In this document: positions 50,706 to 57,720 of the stretch, in pieces
Numbering within the stretch: position 1 is the stretch's first letter
Layout: every line of letters begins with the position of its first letter
Assembly: GCA_016787415.1 (NCBI GenBank)
Contig: JAEUUT010000196.1
Location: forward strand, 34,526-98,525
Source: Saprospiraceae bacterium
GTDB taxonomy: Bacteria; Bacteroidota; Bacteroidia; Chitinophagales; Saprospiraceae
Length of the DNA stretch: 64,000 nt
Direction of reading: 5' to 3'
Position numbers and translations under genes: made by a program
The notes under the pieces: generated by a model
Seen by the model: only the letters and a program-made list of their open reading frames with translations
Told to the model about the DNA's origin: nothing
Database searches by the model: none

Positions 50706-51224
50706 ATGTTTCGTAAAACACCATTCGCAATCCTGATTGCCATCCTGATCGGCGCTACTACGCTCACTGCTCAAACGCAGCCTAAATACGGTCACATGAA
50801 CCTGGGCAACCTGCTGGAACTCCTGCCGGACACCAAAAAGGCCAATGACATGATGAAAGTCTACACCGACTCGCTCGGCGCCAAAGACGAAGCCATGACC
50901 AAAGCCTTCCAGGAGGCTTACGCTGCCCTGCAAAAAGACTACAATGCCGGCGTTCTGACACCCGTACAGGCACAGACCCGTCAGGCCGAACTGCAAACCC
51001 AGCAGGAAGCCATCCAGAAATTCGAGCAGGACGCTCAACAACTCGCCGCTGCCAAGCGCGAAGCCCTGCTGACGCCAATCCTCGCTAAAGTGGAAAATGC
51101 CGTAAAAGAAGTAGCCAAAGAGAAAGGCTACCTCATGATTTTCGACACCAGTTCGGGCGTAACACTCTTTGCCGCTGAAGGCGACGATGTGACGGCGCTG
51201 GTGAAAGCGAAGTTGGGCCTTTGA
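50706..51224 (+). CDS. skp: OmpH/Skp-like periplasmic chaperone
   Basis: A 172-residue exported protein. A signal peptide (FAILIAILIGATTLTAQ) is followed by KYGHMNLGNLLELLPDTKKA, a long charged coiled coil (about 50-125, EKFEQDAQQLAAAKREALL region) and a terminal KEVAKEKGYLMIFDTSSGV. This is the OmpH family pattern; Skp binds unfolded outer-membrane proteins as a trimer. The TGA stop (51222-51224) opens the GTGAGAA repeat. DUF2723, ruvX and def follow on the same strand. Confidence 0.9.
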   Translation: MFRKTPFAILIAILIGATTLTAQTQPKYGHMNLGNLLELLPDTKKANDMMKVYTDSLGAKDEAMTKAFQEAYAALQKDYNAGVLTPVQAQTRQAELQTQQEAIQKFEQDAQQLAAAKREALLTPILAKVENAVKEVAKEKGYLMIFDTSSGVTLFAAEGDDVTALVKAKLGL

Positions 51225-51346
51225 GAGAAGTGAGAAGTGAGAAGTGAGAAGTGAGAGGTGAGAGGTAGTGTGCTTTTGAGGATGGGAGATGTTGCATTTC
51301 CTTGCTTGCCGCATCTCTCACTTCTCGCTTCTCACTTCTCGCCTCT
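51222..51346 (+). repeat. Hairpin, GTGAGAA/GTGAGAG heptad arms, after skp
   Basis: About seven GTGAGAR heptads (51222-51267) are mirrored imperfectly at 51312-51346 (CATCTCTCACTTCTCGCTTC and onward). The centre (GTGTGCTTTTGAGGATGGGA...) is not clearly paired. The stop of skp is in the left arm. Confidence 0.75.
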
Positions 51347-51365
51347 AAAATAATATCGACTTTAT

Positions 51366-51373
51366 TAGTTTTG
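51366..51373 (+). promoter_or_regulatory. -7 promoter element of the DUF2723 gene
   Basis: TAGTTTTG, exact consensus, 42 nt before the ATG at 51416, downstream of the skp repeat. Confidence 0.6.
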
Positions 51374-51415
51374 CGCTTCTTTTCTCAAAAGCGGATAATC
51401 ATATAAACCTGGATA

Positions 51416-54400
51416 ATGACTTCCTTTAAGACATTGAATAACCTGGCCGGCTGGCTTACTTTTCTCATAGCAGCGCTGGTACTGGGTGCTGCTGCCGAAC
51501 CGACGGGTAGCCTTTGGGACTGCGGCGAATTTATCTCCGGCGCCTACAAACTACAGGTTGTGCACCCGCCGGGCGCTCCGATCTTCTTGCTGGTAGGCCG
51601 CCTGTTCACCTGGGTAGCCTCCCTGATTTCCAGCGATCCGGCTTCTATTGCCTACTCAGTCAACCTGCTGTCGGCCATTTCCACGGCATTTGCGGCACTG
51701 TTTGTTTGCTGGAGCACTACCATACTGGCACGCCTGATTCTGGTGGGCCGCGCAGCAGAGCCGGAAGGCGGCGCAGCCATTGCCACCCTGCTGGCAGGTA
51801 TCGTAGCCGGTTTGGCTACTGCTTTTACCTCTTCCGTGTGGTTTTCGGCAGTAGAAGGCGAGGTATATGCAATGTCTACTTTTTTCACCTGCATGACCCT
51901 GTGGGCCACGCTGAAATGGTATAACCTGCCGGATACGCCCGATGCCGACCGCTGGCTGGTATTTGCCGTGTATTCCACGGCCCTTTCCATTGGCGTGCAC
52001 TTGCTCAGTTTGCTGACGTTCCCGGCGCTGGCTATGCTGTATTATTTCAAGAAAAATTCGAAGCCTACGATACAGGGTACGCTGACGGCAGCCGCTGTGG
52101 GTGTGGCATTTATCGTAGTTATTCAAAAAATAGTGATCGCCGGTATTCCCGGCCTGTGGTCGAGTTTCGACAAATTTATGGTCAACAGCCTGGGTTTGCC
52201 GTTCTATTCCGGCATTATTCCTGTGATCCTGTTGTTTGGCGGCGCTATCTGGTATGGCCTGCGCCGTGCCGAACGCAGCGGGAACGGGCTGTTGCAGCGC
52301 ATCGTAGTAGCATTGGCCGTTGTGGTAATCGCCTACACATCGTATGGCATGGTAATCATCCGCGCTAAAGCCAATACGCCGATCAACATGAACGACCCTT
52401 CGGACCCGATGCGCCTGTTGCCTTACCTCAACCGTGAGCAATATGGAGAGCGCCCACTGCTACGTGGCCCGCACTTCGACGCCCGCCCCAGCGGTATGGA
52501 ATCGGAAGACCGCTATGGCCGCGTTGGCAACCGCTACGAGGTGGTCGACGAAAAATTAGACTACACGTACCCGCCGAATACCGAAACTATGTTCCCGCGA
52601 ATGGGCGACTACTCGCAGGGCCGACCAGCGCTGTACCGCAGGTGGATCGACAAACCTTCCGGCGAGCCGACCTTTGCCGACAACATAGAGTTTTTCTGGA
52701 GATACCAGATGGGCTGGATGTACTGGCGTTATTTCATGTGGAATTTTGCGGGCCGTCAAAACGGCGAACAAGGCTACTATTCCTGGGACGCCACCTCGGG
52801 CAACTGGATCAGTGGCATTGCACCAATCGACAATGCGCGTTTAGGCGACCAGTCGCAACTGCCTGATTTCCAAAAGAATGATCAGGCGCGCAACAAATAT
52901 TACATGATTCCTTTCCTGCTGGGTCTGCTTGGAATGTTTTTCCACTACCAGCGTCGGCCGCGCGATTTTGCGGCCCTGATGGCTCTGTTCATCATCACAG
53001 GTATCGGTATCATTGTATACTCCAACCAGCCTCCCAACGAGCCGCGCGAACGCGACTACGTACTGGCCGGTTCGTTCTTTACCTATACTATCTGGATCGG
53101 GCTCAGCGTGATTGCACTGTACGATCTGCTTGCCAATCGCCTGAAAATGGCGGGCATTGCAGCCCCTGTAGCAGGTCTGATCGGCCTGACAGCACCGTTG
53201 CTCATGGTAACCCAGAACTGGGACGACCATAGCCGTGCCAAGCACTATGCCAGCCGCGACTACGCGAGTAATTTCCTGAATTCCTGCGCCCCCAACGCCA
53301 TCATATTTACCTATGGTGACAACGACACTTACCCGCTCTGGTATTGCCAGGAAGTGGAAGGCATTCGCACCGACGTGCGCGTGGTGAACCTGTCGCTGAT
53401 TGCGGTAGACTGGTACATTGACCAGTTGCGCCGTGCAGTGAACAACTCGCCAGCCATTGAAATGAGCATTCCGAGCGAGCAACTGCGCGGTTTCAAACGC
53501 ATTCAAACGCCCTATTACGCTCCAGGTGGCGGTAAGGAAATGACGATTCAGCAGGTGATTAAATTCCTGGGTGAAGACCACAAACTGCCCTCTCAGGGTG
53601 GCCGCGATTTTGACACCTACCTGCCGACCAATAAAGTTTCCATTCCTGTGAACAAACAGGAAGCCCTGGCCAACAAGATTATTGCGCCTACAGATTCGTC
53701 CATTGTAGATACCATGCATTTCCAACTGGATGTGGACGACAAAAATCCGTTCCTCATCAAGGACGAACTGGCTATTCTCGACATCATTTCTTCCAATATC
53801 TGGAAACGCCCGATTTACTGGGCCGTTACCTGCCGCGAAGACAAATTGATGGGCTTGCAGGATTATCTCCAACTGGAAGGCCTGAGCCTCCGCCTGATAC
53901 CGAGAATCGGTGTAGGCGCCAATGAGGCATATGGCATCATCGGCAGTGGCGGCGTCGCATCGGATGTAGCGTTCGACAACATTATGAACAAATGGAAATG
54001 GGGCAATTTCGACAAAGAACGCCTCCATGTCGATCGTGCTTACCTGCCCAGCCTGCAAACCATGCGCGTGAGCATGATTCGCCTGGCGCGCCAGTTGGTG
54101 GTAGAAGGCAAAAAAGATAAAGCCATCGCTCTGACGGATAAATATTTCGAAGTATTCCCGTCCTACAACTTCCAGTACGACCAGTTCTCGGCGTTTATGT
54201 GCGACATCTATGTGCGGGCCGGCGCCAACGACATGGCGGCTGCCAGAATCCGCGACATGGCCGGGCCACTCGAACAACAACTGAAGTTCTATAAATCGCT
54301 GGCCCCGCGCTTCCAGTCGTCGTACCAGCAAGACAACCAGTTTACCATGACGACCGTTCAGAATATGATCGGTATGGCAGAGACGATGAAAGACCAGACA

Positions 54401-54478
54401 CTGAAAAATGAACTGAACCAGAAATTCGGAACATATCTGCCCTCGGCGCCTTCGCTGCCAGGTCAATTGCCACAGTAA
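51416..54478 (+). CDS. DUF2723 family membrane protein (putative protein O-mannosyltransferase-like)
   Basis: A 1020-residue protein. The N-terminal ~330 residues hold about eight membrane segments, beginning with the DUF2723 motif PTGSLWDCGEFISGAYKLQV and HPPGAPIFLLVGRLF. More segments follow at about 495-590, then a ~400-residue soluble C-terminal part containing FTYGDNDTYPLWYCQEVEGI and RDYASNFLNSCAPNA. DUF2723 proteins resemble PMT-type GT-C glycosyltransferases, so O-glycosylation of exported proteins is a reasonable inference. The stop overlaps the ruvX start by one base (TAATG), showing tight coupling. Confidence 0.9.
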   Translation: MTSFKTLNNLAGWLTFLIAALVLGAAAEPTGSLWDCGEFISGAYKLQVVHPPGAPIFLLVGRLFTWVASLISSDPASIAYSVNLLSAISTAFAALFVCWSTTILARLILVGRAAEPEGGAAIATLLAGIVAGLATAFTSSVWFSAVEGEVYAMSTFFTCMTLWATLKWYNLPDTPDADRWLVFAVYSTALSIGVHLLSLLTFPALAMLYYFKKNSKPTIQGTLTAAAVGVAFIVVIQKIVIAGIPGLWSSFDKFMVNSLGLPFYSGIIPVILLFGGAIWYGLRRAERSGNGLLQRIVVALAVVVIAYTSYGMVIIRAKANTPINMNDPSDPMRLLPYLNREQYGERPLLRGPHFDARPSGMESEDRYGRVGNRYEVVDEKLDYTYPPNTETMFPRMGDYSQGRPALYRRWIDKPSGEPTFADNIEFFWRYQMGWMYWRYFMWNFAGRQNGEQGYYSWDATSGNWISGIAPIDNARLGDQSQLPDFQKNDQARNKYYMIPFLLGLLGMFFHYQRRPRDFAALMALFIITGIGIIVYSNQPPNEPRERDYVLAGSFFTYTIWIGLSVIALYDLLANRLKMAGIAAPVAGLIGLTAPLLMVTQNWDDHSRAKHYASRDYASNFLNSCAPNAIIFTYGDNDTYPLWYCQEVEGIRTDVRVVNLSLIAVDWYIDQLRRAVNNSPAIEMSIPSEQLRGFKRIQTPYYAPGGGKEMTIQQVIKFLGEDHKLPSQGGRDFDTYLPTNKVSIPVNKQEALANKIIAPTDSSIVDTMHFQLDVDDKNPFLIKDELAILDIISSNIWKRPIYWAVTCREDKLMGLQDYLQLEGLSLRLIPRIGVGANEAYGIIGSGGVASDVAFDNIMNKWKWGNFDKERLHVDRAYLPSLQTMRVSMIRLARQLVVEGKKDKAIALTDKYFEVFPSYNFQYDQFSAFMCDIYVRAGANDMAAARIRDMAGPLEQQLKFYKSLAPRFQSSYQQDNQFTMTTVQNMIGMAETMKDQTLKNELNQKFGTYLPSAPSLPGQLPQ

Positions 54479-54894
54479 TGGGCCGAATTCTTGCTATCGA
54501 CTTTGGCCTGAAACGCACCGGAATCGCCGTCACGGACCCGCTGAAAATTATTGCCAGCGCCCTGACGACGGTTCCGACGGCCGAGGCGATGGAGTTTCTG
54601 GAAAAATATTGTTCTACAGAAGAGGTAGAATGTTTTGTGGTAGGGCTGCCCCTGTATCCAGATGGAAACCCGGCACAAATAGCCGATCAGGCAGACCGAT
54701 TCGCAGAACAACTTCAAAAAAAATTTCCCGCCCAGCCGGTTGTACGGCAAGATGAGCGATACACTTCCAACGAGGCCAAACGCATCATTCTTCAAAGTGG
54801 CGTCAAAAAACAAAAACGCCGTGACAAGGCGCTGGTCGACAAAATTGCTGCCGCCCTGATTCTGGAGCAGTATATGGAAGCGAACTACTGGTAG
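54478..54894 (+). CDS. ruvX: Holliday junction resolvase-like RuvX (YqgF)
   Basis: A 138-residue RNase H-fold protein: GRILAIDFGLKRTGIAVTDP at the N-terminus, VVGLPLYPDGNPAQIADQAD, VVRQDERYTSNEAKRIILQ and a final KALVDKIAAALILEQYME. The acidic catalytic residues are in IDFG, DER and the C-terminal VDKIAA. YqgF/RuvX proteins act in 16S rRNA 5'-end maturation and possibly junction cleavage. It overlaps the DUF2723 stop by 1 nt. Confidence 0.93.
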   Translation: MGRILAIDFGLKRTGIAVTDPLKIIASALTTVPTAEAMEFLEKYCSTEEVECFVVGLPLYPDGNPAQIADQADRFAEQLQKKFPAQPVVRQDERYTSNEAKRIILQSGVKKQKRRDKALVDKIAAALILEQYMEANYW

Positions 54895-55051
54895 TTAGTT
54901 ATCGGTTATCTGTTATTGGTTATCAGGGTGGTAGGGAGACCATCTGTACAACTGTTTGGTTTCCCATTTTGTTTGGTCAAATATTTGTAGAAATGGCCTC
55001 CCCACTACCCTGATAACGGATAACAGATAACCGATAACGGATAACAGATAA
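54893..55051 (+). repeat. Hairpin, GTTATCG heptad arms, between ruvX and def
   Basis: Left arm GTTATCG/GTTATCT/GTTATTG units lead into GTTATCAGGGTGGTAGGGAG; the right arm mirrors this at 54996-55051 with several mismatches. The heptads and the TTATCAGGGTGGTA start match 24116-24282, but the core differs. The def ATG is 4 nt past the arm end, so its ribosome site is formed by the repeat edge (AACAGATAACAAA). Confidence 0.85.
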
Positions 55052-55055
55052 CAAA

Positions 55056-55631
55056 ATGATTCTTCCTATTTATGCCTACGGGCAACCGGTATTAAAAAAA
55101 GTAGCCACGCCGATCACGCCGGAATACCCCGATCTGTCGGCGCTCGTTGCCAATATGTGGGAAACGATGTACCACGCTGACGGCGTAGGGCTTGCAGCGC
55201 CTCAAATTGGGCTGAGCATTCGCCTGTTTGTGATCGACACCCTCCAACTGGAACGTAAAAAGGAAGAAATAGACCCTACTGACAAGGGGTTCAAAAAGGT
55301 GTTTATCAATGCCGAAATGATAGAGGAAACCGGCGAACCCTGGGCTTACGAAGAAGGCTGCCTAAGCATTCCACGTATTCGCGGCGATGTGGACCGCCCG
55401 GCCATCATTCGCATTCGCTACCAAAATGAAAAATTCGAAACGTTCGAAGAAACATTCAGCGGCATCGATGCCCGTGTGATCCAGCACGAATACGACCATA
55501 TTCAGGGAATTCTCTTCACCGAACGCCTGAAACCGCTGAAAAGACGACTCATTCAGCGGAAAATGGAGGAAATCCGCCAAGGAAAAATCAGTGCGGATTA
55601 TAGAATGCGGTTTTTTAGCCAAAAAGGCTAA
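55056..55631 (+). CDS. def: Peptide deformylase
   Basis: A 191-residue metalloenzyme that removes the formyl group from nascent proteins. All three motifs are present: GVGLAAPQIG (43-52), EEGCLSIP (Cys ligand) and QHEYDHIQGI (two His ligands and catalytic Glu). The start at 55056 is set by MILPIYAYGQPVLKKVA, the usual N-terminus. Its 3' end is 3 nt from the next hairpin. Confidence 0.96.
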   Translation: MILPIYAYGQPVLKKVATPITPEYPDLSALVANMWETMYHADGVGLAAPQIGLSIRLFVIDTLQLERKKEEIDPTDKGFKKVFINAEMIEETGEPWAYEEGCLSIPRIRGDVDRPAIIRIRYQNEKFETFEETFSGIDARVIQHEYDHIQGILFTERLKPLKRRLIQRKMEEIRQGKISADYRMRFFSQKG

Positions 55632-55634
55632 AAA

Positions 55635-55768
55635 AGTCCTGAGTCGTAAGTCCTGAGTCCTAAGTCCGTAGCGTACACCTTGATACTTTTGGCCATTCAA
55701 CGAAACAATGCCAAAAGTATCAAGGTGTACGCTACGGACTTAGGACTCAGGACTTACAACTCAGGACT
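55635..55768 (+). repeat. Hairpin, GTCCTGA/GTCCTAA heptads, convergent junction
   Basis: Arms 55635-55693 and 55710-55768 (59 bp) pair with one mismatch; the loop is 16 nt. The inner stem is GTAGCGTACACCTTGATACT then TTTGGC. It lies 3 nt from the def stop and 3 nt from the stop of the 55772 gene. Confidence 0.93.
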
Positions 55769-55771
55769 TCT

Positions 55772-56107
55772 TCAATATCTCCTTTTCAGCAAAAACCTTC
55801 TCCCCCGCTCCTGGGTGTCCGTTACCTGGGCCACTTCCCAACCTTCATCATAAAATGCATTGAGTCCGTCGACGAGGCTGTGAAAGTCGAAATGATGCCC
55901 GGCTTCATCGGTTACGTATTTATCACGAGCATTGGGCTGCCCGTAATCGACGGTAAAAGTGCAACGTCCATCGGAACGAAACTGAGGATCCAGTTCAAGG
56001 TACTGGCCAGTATTGGAGGGCTCCAGTTTCACACCTTCCACATAAATCTGGCTGAAAGCGAAGAATGCCTGAACGGCAAAAGAACAGGTGAGCAAAACTT
56101 TTTTCAT
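55772..56107 (-). CDS. Small exported protein of unknown function
   Basis: A 111-residue protein with a signal peptide (KKVLLTCSFAVQAFFAFSQ), followed by IYVEGVKLEPSNTGQYLELD and VDYGQPNARDKYVTDEAGH, ending FYDEGWEVAQVTDTQERGRR FLLKRRY. The end, with a helix followed by a strand pair, resembles small DUF4177-like proteins (phrases such as 'LNxxxxxGWEVxxV'), but I am not certain. The start at 56107 is chosen over a TTG two codons upstream. Confidence 0.75.
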   Translation of the reverse strand: MKKVLLTCSFAVQAFFAFSQIYVEGVKLEPSNTGQYLELDPQFRSDGRCTFTVDYGQPNARDKYVTDEAGHHFDFHSLVDGLNAFYDEGWEVAQVTDTQERGRRFLLKRRY

Positions 56108-56198
56108 GGTCAAAATGATTTTTGAACAAAGAAAAAAGTAAAAAAAATGGCATGAAAGCAGTTTAACCCGTGCTTAACGGGTGGCAACAAATATTAAC

Positions 56199-56322
56199 AG
56201 AGGTGAGAGGTGAGAGGTGAGAGGTGAGAGGTGAGAGTCCGTAGAGTGAACCTTTTTATTCTTGGAAATTCCAGAGTAGAACGGTACACTCTACGGACTC
56301 TCACTTCTCACCTCTCACCTCT
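56199..56322 (+). repeat. Hairpin, GTGAGAG heptad arms, after the 35-residue lipoprotein gene
   Basis: Left arm: five GAGGTGA units and GAGTCCGTAGAGTG (56201-56248); right arm: GTACACTCTACGGACTCTCA then heptads to 56322. The inner module is GTCCGTAGAGTG. The right end contains the TAA stop of the small lipoprotein. The middle is ~35 nt. Confidence 0.85.
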
Positions 56323-56429
56323 TAAAAGTGTGGGCAATTGCATTTCGGTTTGAACAAGCCGCAACTTTCCAGCGTCATAAAAACCGTGAGCAGAAAAAAG
56401 GCGGCGCGTATCCAGTTAATTTTTTTCAT
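56322..56429 (-). CDS. 35-residue lipoprotein
   Basis: The minus-strand frame from the ATG at 56429 encodes a lipoprotein signal (KKINWIRAAFFLLTVFMTLE) ending in S-C, and then a mature part of only 13 residues, CGLFKPKCNCPHF. The lipobox (TLESC) and the Cys-rich KCNCP tail look genuine, and similar very short lipoproteins with CGxF..C.CP tails are known in Bacteroidota. AAAAG precedes the start. The stop is at the hairpin arm. Function unknown; it may be a metal-binding or outer-membrane anchored peptide. Confidence 0.6.
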   Translation of the reverse strand: MKKINWIRAAFFLLTVFMTLESCGLFKPKCNCPHF

Positions 56430-56444
56430 AATCAAAAGTCTGTT

Positions 56445-56452
56445 TACTTTTA
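56445..56452 (+). promoter_or_regulatory. Near-consensus -7 element before the glycosyltransferase gene
   Basis: TACTTTTA, one base off TAnnTTTG, 72 nt before the TTG start at 56525. Confidence 0.3.
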
Positions 56453-56524
56453 CAAAGGCGAATGTAACTCCAAACGCCGAAACCGACGCTAAATTTTACC
56501 CGACGGTTTTCCAATGCACCTGTA

Positions 56525-57586
56525 TTGAAACGCGTACTTGTCACACCGCTCAACTGGGGGCTGGGCCACGTAGCCCGTTGTATCCCCATCATCCGGGCCC
56601 TGGATGAAAGGGGCGTCGAGGTTTTTTTAGCCTCCGACGGCGCTGCACTCCAGTTGCTCAAGGCCGAATGCCCTCATTTGCCTGCATTCGAATTGCCTTC
56701 TTACCGCATCCGATATGAAACGGCCAATATGGTGCGCAACATCGCCTGGCAACTGCCACGCATCACCTATGCCATCCGGGCAGAACAGTGGGCTACGGAA
56801 CGGCTAATAGCCGAACACCGCATCGACGGTATCATTTCCGACAACCGGTACGGGTGTTTCAGCAGGCGCGCCAAAAGCGCATTTATTACCCATCAACTGC
56901 ACCTGCAAGTGCCCAATGCCTTGCTCGAATGGGGCGCCAACCGCGTACTTCGGCGAGCCCTCAAAAAATTCGACTGTATTTGGGTGCCCGACATGGCTGG
57001 CACGCCCAACCTTTCCGGAAAATTGTCGCACAGTACAGAACCTGTTTCCCTGCCAGTACAGTTTATCGGACCGCTTACCCGCATGGAAAAATTGGACAGC
57101 ACACCCGAATACGATGTGGCCGTGGTGCTGTCGGGGCCGGAGCCGCAGCGAAGTATACTCGAACAGCGCTTGCTGGAACAAGCGATGACGCTTCCCCGGA
57201 AGTTTATCTTCGTCCGCGGCAAAACCAAGTCGCGGGAGCAGTATTTTGTTTCCGAAAATGTAGAAGTCGTATCGTACCTCACCTCCCGCGACCTCAATGA
57301 GGTGCTCATGGCCAGCAAGGTCATCGTATGCCGTGCCGGTTACAGCAGCATTATGGATCTGGTAGCGCTCGGAAAAAAAGCCTTGCTTATCCCCACCCCC
57401 GGCCAGACGGAACAGGAATACCTGGCGCAGTATTTAAGCGAACAACTGTTGTTTGTGAGCCAATCGCAGGACACCATCGACCTCGAAGCAGGTCTGAATG
57501 GACTGAGCAAAACGACCGGGTTCAGGCAAGGTCAGTTCGAAACAGAAGGTTTTTTGGGGGCGCTAAAGGCTTTTTTGGGAGGTTGA
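56525..57586 (+). CDS. MurG-like (GT-B) glycosyltransferase
   Basis: A 353-residue protein starting KRVLVTPLNWGLGHVARCIP, the N-terminal GxGH sugar-transferase motif, with a C-terminal half containing VVLSGPEPQRSILEQR, VSYLTSRDLNEVLMASKVIV and CRAGYSSIMDLVALGKKALL, then IPTPGQTEQEYLAQYL. This is the GT28/MurG-like nucleotide-sugar site. The substrate is unknown. The start is TTG at 56525; the only nearby ATG is out of frame and soon stops. The TGA stop is within the GGTTGAATCAGG arm. Confidence 0.85.
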   Translation: MKRVLVTPLNWGLGHVARCIPIIRALDERGVEVFLASDGAALQLLKAECPHLPAFELPSYRIRYETANMVRNIAWQLPRITYAIRAEQWATERLIAEHRIDGIISDNRYGCFSRRAKSAFITHQLHLQVPNALLEWGANRVLRRALKKFDCIWVPDMAGTPNLSGKLSHSTEPVSLPVQFIGPLTRMEKLDSTPEYDVAVVLSGPEPQRSILEQRLLEQAMTLPRKFIFVRGKTKSREQYFVSENVEVVSYLTSRDLNEVLMASKVIVCRAGYSSIMDLVALGKKALLIPTPGQTEQEYLAQYLSEQLLFVSQSQDTIDLEAGLNGLSKTTGFRQGQFETEGFLGALKAFLGG

Positions 57587-57720
57587 ATCAGGATTTTATG
57601 GATTTAAAGGATTAGAAGGATGCCCGATTTAGAGTTGACAATTCATAAAATTTTAAAAATTGTCAACTCTAAATCGGGCATCCTTCTAATCCTTTAAATC
57701 CACAAAATCCTGATTCAACC
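57581..57720 (+). repeat. Hairpin, AATCAGGATTTT/GGATTAGAAGGAT family, convergent junction
   Basis: Arms 57581-57643 and 57658-57720 (63 bp) pair with one mismatch; the loop is 14 nt. It shares outer arms with 25008-25220 but has another inner stem (GCCCGATTTAGAGTTGACAA). The left arm contains the glycosyltransferase stop and the right end touches the TAG stop of the 57721 gene. Confidence 0.93.

Noticed and set aside
52841..54466. 541-codon minus-strand frame
   Set aside because: Antisense to DUF2723, with low-complexity His/Gln/Arg-rich translation typical of shadow frames.
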